Source: Rhynchosporium graminicola (lineage: Eukaryota > Ascomycota > Leotiomycetes > Helotiales > Ploettnerulaceae). From it: a DNA stretch of 64,000 nucleotides. Position 1 is the first letter of the stretch. Every line of letters begins with the position of its first letter. Positions 14,501 through 23,693 of the stretch are shown here, piece by piece. The position numbers and the translations under genes were made by a program. Below the pieces are notes generated by a model that ran no database searches, was not told the DNA's origin, and saw nothing but the letters and a program-made list of their open reading frames with translations. The stretch is taken from contig FJUW01000003.1 of NCBI GenBank assembly GCA_900074885.1, positions 62,001 through 126,000 of the forward strand, read 5' to 3'.

Positions 14501-17500
14501 CATTTCAGCATCCAGTTCAGCGCCATTACCCTTGGGCATGACCTCATATATGGTCGAAGTGTTGTAATCTCCACTAAATCTCGCCTTGCTTAACAAGATC
14601 CCTTGCTGCATTGGGCCCGTTGGATATGCGTCTTCGATATCCGTGGTTCTTGAAACTCCTACTTGGGGCAGTTTCTCCACGATAGAGTTGTGTATCAAAC
14701 CATGTTGTCGTTGAGATGTTGTTATGTGGTCCTGGTCTCTAGTCTTAATTGTGGTTCTCAAGGCTAGCTCCGCGATCGTGCCGTATTTCAGGATGTCCTG
14801 AACGCGAAGGCTGATATCATTATCTAAGCAGCGAGCTCCAACAACCATAGCAAGGATAGAATCACCGCCAAGACTGATAAAAGACTGATTTCGTCCCACC
14901 TTTTCTATAGGGAGATCCAAGACTTCGCTCCAAAGCTGTTGTAAACGCCTTTCCATTTCTGTTTCTGGGGCCTCTGGAGATATACCTAGAGATGATACGT
15001 TCTCAAAAGTATCTACATCCATATTTTCCACGAAGTGTTTTATTGACATTCGATCAATCTTTCCGCTGATGGTGAGAGGCAGCTGTTTTAACATGATATA
15101 CATTGAAGGGATCATGAAGCTTGGGATGCGTAGCGCCAAAGATCTTTGAAATTCAGACACCCACAATGCTGCTGCTTGCAATTCAGGACCTGTTAATAGA
15201 GTGAACACACCCGAATCGGATGCATCTGTAGCGAAGTCATGCAGCGCAACCACTGCAACAAGGCGATGTTTGCACAAACCTGTCTTGGTCATGATTGGCA
15301 AGGAATTTCTCACGCGCGGGTCGGCTCCAAGGTTCCTCTCAACTTCTGACATGTCGAAACGCTGGCCCCTGACTTTCACCATGCTATCGACTCTCCCAGC
15401 CAACACAAGAGTGCCATCTGCGTTCTGTCGAACCAGGTCGCCTACTCTATACCAGCGAGAGCCGTAACTGGAGGGAGCCTCCAACCAACCAGGACGGTCT
15501 AGGAATTTTTCAGCTGTATTTTCTTTATCATTGAGGTACTCTTTTGCGAGCCAGGGAGCATGAACAATGATTTCTCCAATAGAGCCGATAGGAACTTGCT
15601 TTTCGGGATTTCCTGCTTCCGCGACGCGGCAAATCGCCTTGCATCTTCCGAGATTCTGCACATCATACGGATCCTGGGTAAATGGACCAGGTCTGGCGAT
15701 ATTTGCTGCTTCTGTTGCTGCCCAGTAAATCCATACTTTGGTCTTCTCAGAAGACCATTCAGACACTATCTCCTGCGATACAGGTTCACCAGCCAAAATT
15801 AGCGCTTTCAGATATCTCACAGATTTGCGCTTAATTGTCTTGATGATCGAGGGAGATAGGAAAGCCCATGTTATACGCATATCGTTGAAGACCTGAGTGA
15901 GAGCGTTTCTGTGGGCGATAAAAATCAGCAATTGAACAACCAGAAGTTGGGGGATGAAGATTCTGTAACAACTCTCAAGAAGCTTTAGGCGTAAATGTAT
16001 TTTTGCGGAACATACTGCTTCTTTGCCTCGGTTGGAATGCATATACAAGCTCCGCTCCAGAGACCACCCAGGGTCTCAATTATACAAGGTGTCCAAGCGT
16101 AAGATGCACTCTGTAGCACTCGAGACCCTGGCCCGAGACTGGTTCCTTCAATAATTGTATACAGACCCGATAAGTAATTTCCATGGTTCATGATCGCTCC
16201 TTTGGGCTACTTTCAATTAGCCTTGTGGACTCTCACTACTGAAGCTGGTTGCTTACTTTTCCTGTACTACCACCTGGAATATGTCAGCTACAGTTCACGA
16301 GGAAGAAAGAAATGCCAAAACTCTACTCACTTGTGTACATGACATATGCTTCGCTCTTCGATGAAACAATAGGCAAATGGATCGAAGAATCTATCTTGCG
16401 CGAGATTTCTTCCATGGAATGTCTTGATACTACCACTGTAATTTCGGCTGAGTCTGCCAGCAACTCAGAGCATTGGCTTGAAGCTAGTAAGATCTTCGGC
16501 TTCAAATCTCCCATAATCTCCTTCAATCGTAGAACTGGCTGTGTTGTGTCGACTGGCACAAATGCCCCACCGGCTTTCAACACAGCGAGAAATGCGATGA
16601 CCCACCAGCCTGACTTTTCAAACACAACCGGGACTTTCATGCCAGACAGGACTCCGACTACCACAAGATGTCGAGCGAGACAAGACGACAAGTCCTCCAT
16701 TTCTTGGTAGGTCCATGTCTCGTCCCATGCGTCAATGGCTATGTGTACGATTAGCAATCTATAATTCAAAAAGGCGAACTGAGTCGATGTAGCTCGATGC
16801 TATGTTCAGCTCTTAGGAGATTGTTCCGCATGTTATGTAAATTGAATTGAGAACCTAAATTGAGCTCACCTATGGCATCTGGGTTCAATCTGGCCCCATG
16901 AGAGATTGCTTCATGGAACGTCAAGTCCAATAGCTCCAGATCGAGTTGATTCCATTGCTTTACCTGCGCAGCATGATGCTGGCTGAATAGAGACTGGTCT
17001 GCAATGCTTCGATGAGATCCCTTTAGAACACACGACAATGCCATTTCAAAGGCACTCGCCACATTCCTTGCCTGCCCGTCTGATAGACTTGATTGCTGGT
17101 ACCATAGCCTTATTTGGATGGCATCCGCTCTGAGATTGATCTCCAGCTTAATCATCAGTGACACCAATTCATCGCGATCAGACTTCAGATCACCTGCAAC
17201 TGTCTCCATGCCGAGCTCGCTGGTGCCGTTCATTCCTTCATTATGCCCAGATATATGGGCTGATAAATCTTCTCGGCGACAACATATTTCTGTGTTGAAA
17301 AGCCCAGACTCTCCAAGTCTCAAAGCAGACTCAATATCTTGCAGACGAGAGTTCTTCCTCAAAGAGTCACGTACAAATGTTGAGTTTGTACTGTGCAGTA
17401 CATGCTCAAGATTAGACTCCCGTTGTATGCTCAAAATGCAAGGAATTGAGTCTGATGAACCCTCGCTGTACCCAAAGCACACTTCGTCGCTACCTGTATA

Positions 17501-17745
17501 GCTTCTGACAACAAGCCCCCAGGCAGTCTGGAAAACTGTTGAGTATCTGAGTTCGTTGTCTGTACAAAACGACTCCAATTGGCTCAGAGATGGAGCTCTC
17601 GTTTCGATGAATCGTGGTTTGCTCGACTTTGCTTCTGCTCCATCGTTCAAGATTGGAAACAGACATTGTTCTTTGTCCCGGAGACGTGTACTCCAGTATT
17701 CTAGGTCGGAGGTTATTTGTTGCATGGTCGGATCCTTTCTTGAAG
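2546..17745 (-). other. Domain map of the NRPS
   Basis: Approximate nucleotide spans in N-to-C order: partial C about 17745-16950; A1 16930-15030 (SGSTGKPKG intact); T1 near 14860 (GGDSILAM); C1 14640-13330 (active-site EHTLIDG, first His replaced); A2 13110-11430; T2 near 11260 (LGADSVVAM, serine present); C2 11060-9800 (HHSVFDQ, final Gly replaced); A3 9700-7920; T3 near 7740 (GGDSISAM); C3 7500-6250 (HHSLYDG, canonical); A4 6200-4500; T4 near 4320 (GGDSVAAM); C4 4120-2850 (SHSLYDG); T5 2790-2580 (FFDLRGDLLAAA, serine missing). By-eye ten-position codes, GrsA numbering: A1 T-P-I-S-I-A-Y-N-I-K, A2 D-I-T-T-S-A-L-L-V-K, A3 E-A-L-S-V-G-G-V-F-K, A4 D-V-G-T-V-G-S-I-W-K. Positions around A1 322-331 are doubtful because its A5 motif is abnormal. 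Confidence 0.75.
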
Positions 17746-17986
17746 CTAGATTAGTACAGTTAAGACAATCTTACACCGAAATTCGAGTATTGAAACCTCC
17801 AGAAAATTTGCCCCATAAGTTCGCAGCTTCACTGTAACCTCTGTTTCCGAGAGCTCCTATTCCTGAGTACCAGCGTCGGGATTTGGGTTTCTCAGCCTTG
17901 CATATGTCCCAACGGCAAAGCAACAAACAGATTGCATTTTCTTCCATGCCCCTCTGGCTTTCCGGGGTACAAACTGCATGTGACAT
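2546..17986 (-). CDS. Tetramodular non-ribosomal peptide synthetase
   Basis: Large multi-domain enzyme assembling a short peptide by thiotemplate chemistry in the cytosol. I traced exons at 2546-5158, 5225-5244, 5325-5720, 5768-8728, 8869-11197, 11251-11649, 11763-13329, 13439-13461, 13514-15908, 16016-16206, 16257-16273, 16331-16738 and 16870-17745. These sum to 14,195 bases and give 4730 residues with no stop. Domain order is half C - A1-T1-C1 - A2-T2-C2 - A3-T3-C3 - A4-T4-C4 - degenerate T5, with no thioesterase or reductase. In fungi a terminal C domain often releases by cyclisation (known of the group), so a cyclic product is possible. The start is uncertain: a candidate first exon begins at an ATG ending at 17986, but its splice phase only fits a weak AAG acceptor, and ATGs at 18130 or 18191 remain possible. 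The gene looks intact; the natural product is unknown. Confidence 0.93.
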
Positions 17987-18387
17987 TGCCCATGAACCAA
18001 ACTTACGGTATTAGGCAGGTCTGACGAGGTGAAGCTGTCATTAGATCGGGACTCGGTTTTCTCGATGTCAGGGTTGATATCGCGAGATGAACGGTTGGTT
18101 GCGTTGGCCTATCTCTTGATCTGACATGCATGGCAGGAGCAAGGAGCAATAGCATCAGGCTATTCCCTTTCTGCTCAAAATTCGCGCGCAAAAAGACCCG
18201 TTACGAGGTATTCATTTGAAAGAACTGGCTCCTTCGTGCGAATAGTGTGATGGCGGCCAGTCATTGTGGGGCTGTTGCACAAAACCTTATCAAAGATGAT
18301 ATTCAGCTCATACGACTCAAGTATCCTGAATCGTACTCGATTTCTCTTTGGGAATGTACGGAAGCAGTTCCTTAGCTAATGGGCGCT

Positions 18388-18396
18388 TATATATAC
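18388..18396 (-). promoter_or_regulatory. Possible TATA box of the NRPS
   Basis: Read on the minus strand this is TATATATAA, about 200-400 bases upstream of the candidate NRPS start codons (17986, 18130, 18191). Position and strand fit; there is no experimental support. Confidence 0.4.
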
Positions 18397-18495
18397 AAGG
18401 CCAGAAGTACCTAAATTGCCCTGGGAAAGCCAGGGCCCTTGTAGGTTCAGCCGTATGGAGAAAACGAGTTGATGAACAGCAACGTGAGTGGTACG

Positions 18496-18590
18496 CGTCA
18501 CGAATGTAAGTCTCACTCGTGTCATGACTCGTGCACTCTTCGCGTCGCGATTCGTGTCACGAGAGTTTACCAGGAGCGAGGCGCGTATCA
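18496..18590. promoter_or_regulatory. Cluster of CTCGTG/TCACGA motifs upstream of the NRPS
   Basis: Within about 95 bases there are CGTCACGA (18496), CTCGTGTCATGA (about 18516), ACTCGTGC (about 18527), TTCGTGTCACGAG (18551-18563, an odd palindrome TCGTG-T-CACGA) and GTATCACGG (about 18584). The cluster lies about 100 bases upstream of the possible TATA box. Repeated palindromic sites like this suit a dimeric transcription factor. No factor is identified, and no cluster regulator gene is seen in the window. Confidence 0.35.
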
Positions 18591-19010
18591 CGGTACCAGA
18601 ATCGTAACGTTGTGGATGAAGAGGCATAGGAAGCCCCTGCCGGAAGAAATTACTGTATCAGCAAAGCCGGGGTCTAACCACATCGGTGAGAGGCTGGTTA
18701 GCTTAGCGAACGACAACATCATTTCCCTGGAGCACAGCACACCACCTGCAGTCCTACGATACCAAAGCCAGGCTATTCCAATTCTTGACCGCCGAAGCAA
18801 GACCTGTTCGCTACTATTAAGTCTTAAAGTAAGTGTATGACTTTAGAGTCTTGCTTTGCTAAACATGATATTTGCATGATTAGGAGGAGTCGCGAAAGAA
18901 TTATAGGACATTTGTAAGGGTGATAACTCTACGTCATATCAACATGTGATCACTCTAGTTAATGAAACACTTTTTGTAATTGTTTGCTTCGCCTCGAGGC
19001 ACGAATATCG

Positions 19011-19516
19011 TTACACTGTTGGGTGGCGTACGGTAGTTCTGAATGGAAGTATTTTGACACCAGCCCAATCCCAAATTCCCTCTGTTACAAAGACATCATT
19101 TTCGAGTTTTTCTTTGACCTTCTCCTTGCTTTCTGCATTCACTACCATTACTGACCCAACGAAAGGTCTTACTCCTTCACTGACGTGCTCCTTGAAAACA
19201 GGACCTGAAACAGTAAGCTAGGAATGTTCTACGATAGACCCAATAAGGAGAAACGTACCAGCCCAAGACACAACCCCTGTCTCATGGAGCTTGACGAATG
19301 CTTTGGAATGTACAGGTCTTATTTTGATCCGTCTTTCGAGCTATCATAGACATCATTGTCAGCCTCAATGGTTAAAGCTTGAGTTCTGGTCTGAATCATC
19401 GGATTTCTACTTACCACGCCTGGCTTGTCAGCCAGTATGACGAGCCACTCTGAAGTTGTTGTAAAAGCGGCTGGAATAGCATTGATATTTGCCACTTTTC
19501 GGATTGCTTGTGCCAT
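19011..19516 (-). CDS. YCII-domain small protein
   Basis: Short YciI-like alpha/beta barrel protein; fungal members often sit in metabolite clusters, and most have no defined reaction. Exons are 19415-19516, 19259-19340 and 19011-19204, joined by GT...AG introns to give 125 residues. The protein starts MAQAIRKVANINAI and carries the family landmarks EWLVILADKPGVLERR near the start of the fold, then RPVHSKAFVKLHETGVVSWAG, then FVGSVMVVNAESKEKVKE, ending in GIWDWAGVKILPF. The order matches the YCII family throughout, so the splicing is well supported. It lies between NRPS and acyltransferase genes, all on the minus strand. Inference: accessory enzyme or dimeric stress-type protein of the same cluster. 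Confidence 0.82.
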
Positions 19517-19832
19517 GATTCTCAGAATTGCTTGATCTTCTTTTGAATATAGGAATACACACTTGCAAGTTGCGTTTTGAAGCCACCAGCGACTTGGCTT
19601 GATTTAATCAAGCCAGTCTCTGAGACTTCAGTCTTGATGGAATTGAATGCATCCTAAGGAACTACCGTCCGTATCCACTCAATTAGTCCGCATGATCCAC
19701 TATCTGAGCACTCATAAGGCTGGACGAGAAGATTGCTGATGGGTAAAGCTGGTCAACTGAAGAGAGCTCACTAGAGTCAATCAGCCTTCGCCATAAGCCT
19801 ACGTGGATCGAGTGAATTGAAACGACATCCAG

Positions 19833-19943
19833 TCGCTTTCTCCTTAGGTCTGAACCTGTCTGCTCTGGGTTTGCAGGGCATATTTGGTTAGGTTCGACCC
19901 TTGAGATAAGCCCTGTCAAGTTCAGACCCACGGAGAAAGCGAG
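19833..19943. mobile_element. MITE-like element, copy A
   Basis: About 111 bases bounded by inverted ends: the left reads CGCTTTCTCCTTAGGTCTGA and the right is close to its reverse complement, finishing GGAGAAAGCGAGT. The interior holds GGGCATATTTGGTTAGG, shared with the copy near 26.85 kb and, in reverse orientation, with the copy near 23.1 kb. It is too short to encode a protein. A non-autonomous DNA transposon (MITE) is the simplest explanation. Confidence 0.7.
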
Positions 19944-20120
19944 TACCTGCCACATGGATCTAAGTCGATATCGACCTGGGGGCGTGAAAATCGCCCACAT
20001 TGTAGGGTTCAGACATGTCAGGCTTCTCCGTGGGTCCTGCTGTTCCTCCCCCTTGATAAACGTTAAATCTTCAGGTTTAACGTTAAAATCTAGATTCATC
20101 AACAGTCGATTTCAAACAAA

Positions 20121-20390
20121 TATCCCCCGTAACCCCATAGTGGACAGGCTCAGACCCACGGAGAAAGCGAGTACACGGTCGGGTTCTCCGTGTGTCTAAG
20201 TCTGACAGCCTGTCAGTGACAGGGCTGACATCAAAGGGTCAATTCCAATCAAGAACACCCAGCAAACCTACCGCGGATATGCTACTATCTCTAGCACCCT
20301 GAGTAAACGACAAATAAAACTTTAAATCGGACATTCTCAGGTTCAGTCAGACCCACGTAGACAGCGTGTAGCCAGCTTCATTCTCCTCTG
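20121..20390. repeat. Nested or rearranged fragments of the same MITE family
   Basis: An element end (GGCTCAGACCCACGGAGAAA, about 20149-20168) is followed at once by an opposed end (GGTTCTCCGTGTGTCTAAG) and an interior-like GACATCAAAGGGTCAATTCC. A further end-like TTCAGTCAGACCCACG lies near 20343. This looks like a copy inserted beside or into another. Borders are not exact. Confidence 0.5.
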
Positions 20391-21480
20391 TGTCAGACTC
20401 GCTCTCCTCGGCTAGGGGGCTACGCTCTTTTAGCGGGCTACATCTGTGGGGCCACTTCGCCGTTGAGCTTTACATGGTTTGTATCGACGTTCTGGTTTGA
20501 GCAAAGAATCGCGGCGCAGGCGAGTGTACATGCAACTCTAAGCGCGGGGGAGTTAAGCCGTCCCCAACAGCTTAAGCCATCGTAGGTTGAAAAGCTAAAA
20601 GGTTCTTCGCAAAAGCTCGCACTGCCCGGTTTTCGGAGCTACTATCCGCCACCCTTAATGAATAGAGGTTATCTATTGTCTCTAGTTGGCACTGATAGAG
20701 AATACTATAAAATTGGCCCGAACAAATAGAAAGACGCTGACCTTTATTTATGGGGTGGGGGTGGGGGGAAAGAAAATAGCATGATCCAAGGATTTGCTAA
20801 GATATCGAAATGATTCTTCGTGGTATGGAAGATTGAAAAAGATCTGTCTCCTGTACTATCGCCTTACTAAGACATCCTTGGACCTACGCTGCCTAGAGTC
20901 GGTGTCGCGCAATCCGAATCTCAGGCAATCTCGGATGCTCGACTCAAGCAAAGGTCAAATAATAATGGCGATAGGATGTACAACCCCGTCCTCAACCGAA
21001 GGTCTTCTATCGCTCATGTACGACAGAGAAGGTTAAATACTTCGACGAAGCTAACAAGCTTGCGAGATTGCACGAGGATCTGAAAAAAAAAAAAAAAAAA
21101 AAAAAGAAAAGACCCAACATCTGGCGGGTCGTGATTGATAAGATCTCTGCTCTACTTCCAGATTACTATGTAGTTGTTGCCGAGGAAGGTAGCCGGTAGC
21201 ATGTCTCTGGCATTTCCTGAGCCATTAATTGTTCTACCCCGATCCATTGTGATTAGTCGCCATACGATTCAAGAACACAAGACTCGATCATCAATCAGGT
21301 GACGCAACAAGCGGTGTTTAACATGTACTTCACGAATCCGAAGGGAGGAAAGAAAGAGGTGCACAGCTGCTAATGGACGGAGGTTGCGCTGTAAGTAAAG
21401 CTGTCGCAGTTCACGTTGCTCCTGAACAGAGCTCTGAGAGATACCCAATTATCCGTGTTTTTGTGGTAGGTACACATTTG

Positions 21481-22941
21481 CTATAAGACGATGGCTCCAA
21501 ATGAAATCAAAAGCTCCTTCACGATAGCCATGTCGTCCTCTCTCAAGCCAAGCAGGATATCCAATCCTTTACTTCTGTCTTTGGTTGGGAGCACAGCACA
21601 TGATCCATCCCACTCTTTCTTGAACGGCATTCTCCAAGTCTCCACTCTGCCTCCAGTCCACCAGTCTTGCTCAAAGACTGGAAAGTCGGTCGCGCAGGTA
21701 ATGAAGAAATCTGTTCCTTGGAAGTAATTGGAAAATGCAGGCTGGAGTCTGGAAATATCTTGGAGAGAAGCAGCTGTAGATATAACTGACACTATGGAGT
21801 CATGCGTCACCGCAGTAATGGCTGCTCGTGATTGAGAGGCGAGTGCTGGTAGGTTGAGGTGCTTGGAAAGCTTGTCGAGATCTTTAAAAGACTGCCTGGT
21901 GATGTTCTCGGTCGGGAGGGGAATAGGACATGCGAATGTGGCGTACATGGTGAAATTTCCAGTGTAATCTACTGCTGGCGGTTCCAGTCGCCCCCGTCCA
22001 TTGACAGCAATACCCACAACAGATGGGATAGTGGTGACCTCGACTGATTCCATGGTGAAACGAAGCCCTCGAGCATGGGACACAGAGCCGTAGAGAAGTG
22101 CTGTAAGAGCGTCTTGGGTGCTTATCATTGACACAGGATTCTGACATATCCCTTTTAGTATTCGTAGCGATTCTGAGCTAAATCTGAAGGTATGTGAGGT
22201 CATGGCTCCATATTCTTTTGCTGATTTACAGCCAGCTTCGTCGAGGTCAACAACATTGAATCCAGTAGTTTTGCGAGTACAGGGTGTTCTTCTTGGCGGC
22301 AAAATTGCTCGATCTATTGAGGGCGGAATGATAGGCGTGGAAGAGTCTCGCACGGAAAGTTTATAGCAATTTTGGGCAAGATATTTGATGACGAGAGCTA
22401 GCCCAACTCCATCTACGACAGCATGATGGAATTTGATACACAAAAGCAAACCACCTCTGATGAAGGTAGCCATCATGTCGAAGACTGGGTTTGGGTCGAT
22501 GTCCGGAGGCGTTAATAATCTATCAGGCAAGGAGGACGGTGCAAAATCAGCCTCTCGGAGACTGTCATATGTGGGAAAAGTGTTATCGTTATCACCGTCG
22601 TGGTGCTGAATTCTCAACTCATAGACATGGCTATCCTTCGGTATATGAACTTCAAGCCGGCTTGAATCCAAAGGCTTCGGAATGACAATGCCCTGGAGAA
22701 TGGGCATCTTCTCCACCGCAGCTTTGACGCCATTTTCGAGAAGGTCGACGATTGCAGCTTTCGAAGGAGAAGCCCCTGTAATAGGAATGCAAAGTAACCA
22801 TCGCATATATAGACGTGGCATTATTTGGTCCAGTTCAGACAGCTCAAAAACACTAAAGTTCTCCATTTTAAATTTGTTGCTGCCCATTTCCCAGGGAAGA
22901 ATCTTTGCAATTAGGTCGCAGAAAAAACGTTGGTGTAGCAC
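21481..22941 (-). CDS. BAHD-like acyltransferase
   Basis: Single-exon gene of 486 residues. Enzymes of this fold move an acyl group from acyl-CoA to an alcohol or amine; the fungal trichothecene 3-O-acetyltransferase type is the closest style I recognise. The catalytic motif HHAVVDG (HxxxD) is near residue 170 in LLLCIKFHHAVVDGVG. Near the C-terminus FFITCATDFPVFEQDWWTGG stands where the family's DFGWG-like structural motif is expected. The start is either the first Met (MLHQRFF) or MGSNKFKM about 19 residues later. No signal peptide is seen, so it is probably cytosolic. Being close to NRPS and acyl-CoA synthetase genes, it could tailor the peptide with an acyl group (inference). Confidence 0.8.
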   Translation of the reverse strand: MLHQRFFCDLIAKILPWEMGSNKFKMENFSVFELSELDQIMPRLYMRWLLCIPITGASPSKAAIVDLLENGVKAAVEKMPILQGIVIPKPLDSSRLEVHIPKDSHVYELRIQHHDGDNDNTFPTYDSLREADFAPSSLPDRLLTPPDIDPNPVFDMMATFIRGGLLLCIKFHHAVVDGVGLALVIKYLAQNCYKLSVRDSSTPIIPPSIDRAILPPRRTPCTRKTTGFNVVDLDEAGCKSAKEYGAMTSHTFRFSSESLRILKGICQNPVSMISTQDALTALLYGSVSHARGLRFTMESVEVTTIPSVVGIAVNGRGRLEPPAVDYTGNFTMYATFACPIPLPTENITRQSFKDLDKLSKHLNLPALASQSRAAITAVTHDSIVSVISTAASLQDISRLQPAFSNYFQGTDFFITCATDFPVFEQDWWTGGRVETWRMPFKKEWDGSCAVLPTKDRSKGLDILLGLREDDMAIVKELLISFGAIVL

Positions 22942-23693
22942 AAAATCAAGAGACGAGTCGTTAAAAGTACGTGGGTACGAAAGTACGGAAAAGAATAGAT
23001 AGCAGGTGGGTATCGCTTAACAATGTATCTATATAGGAGATTTATGGAGCAAATTCCTGTCTTGGACATTGTTCTACGCAGTACTCGCTTTCTCCTTGGG
23101 TCTGAACCTGACAGGGCCTTTATCAAAGGTCGATTCCCAACCAAATATGCCCCGCAAAGCCGCTGTGGACAGGTTCAAATCCGCGGAGAAAGCCCTGTTG
23201 TGTAGTTCTACAAAATCTTCCCTATAAAAAGAATGAAATTAGTTGAATAGTTAGAGATAGGTCTTTGCCGAGGATTGTGCTGATAGAGACAGGGTAAGGG
23301 TTTATTCATCCTAACCACGAGCATAGCTGAAATTTAAAATTTAAACAAAAGGAGAGAAAGAAATTATCGATCTATCATAAGACTCTTTTGGTCCTGCAGC
23401 TTACTGGGATGGCTGCTTCCTCGTTACCGCTTGCAGAAGAATATACCTAAAGAGAGTCTATTATTATATCTTAAATAATATACTTAGTTTTTCCAGCATC
23501 TAAACAATAATTCTCTAATAATTCAGAGTTAACTATGAACCCAATTGAAATCAAGTCCCTTATATCAGTAGTTCTTTATTTATGGATTAATTATTTAGAT
23601 CCTTGGGATTTCTGCGTTTGTAATCTTGGGTCTTGTACTCCTTATCCGCCGCCATACTGTGATCCTGTCGTTGAAATAAGGGTTTCTCAAATA
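22942..23693. other. Spacer holding a MITE copy, before the transposon
   Basis: Acyltransferase promoter region, then a MITE copy at 23082-23194, then AT-rich sequence without a gene up to the transposon's TA target site. Confidence 0.55.
23082..23194. mobile_element. MITE-like element, copy B
   Basis: The left end is TACTCGCTTTCTCCTTGGGT and the right end is AGGTTCAAATCCGCGGAGAA, an inverted repeat with a few changes. The interior CCAACCAAATATGCCC is the reverse complement of the copy A interior. It lies about 140 bases upstream of the acyltransferase start. Confidence 0.7.

Larger units (their letters stand above)
19517..21480. other. Gene-free, repeat-rich interval
   Basis: No coding region recognised. 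It contains at least one complete copy of a short terminal-inverted-repeat element (19833-19943), fragments of more copies around 20010-20390, a TTTAACGTTAAA palindrome near 20077, and an A-tract of more than 20 bases near 21080-21102. The open frame at 19683-20102 (-) is a translation of the repeat, not a gene. Confidence 0.6.

Noticed and set aside
18003..18191. Short minus-strand frame beginning MRANFEQKGNSL as certain NRPS start exon
   Set aside because: A donor site lies at its end, but I could not join it in phase to a good exon, so it is kept only as one possible start.
19880..19905. tRNA B-box-like GGTTCGACCC
   Set aside because: It lies inside the MITE interior and no matching A box or cloverleaf was found.
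19683..20102. 139-codon minus-strand frame
   Set aside because: It translates through MITE copy A; its peptide recurs only in another MITE copy, so it is not a gene.
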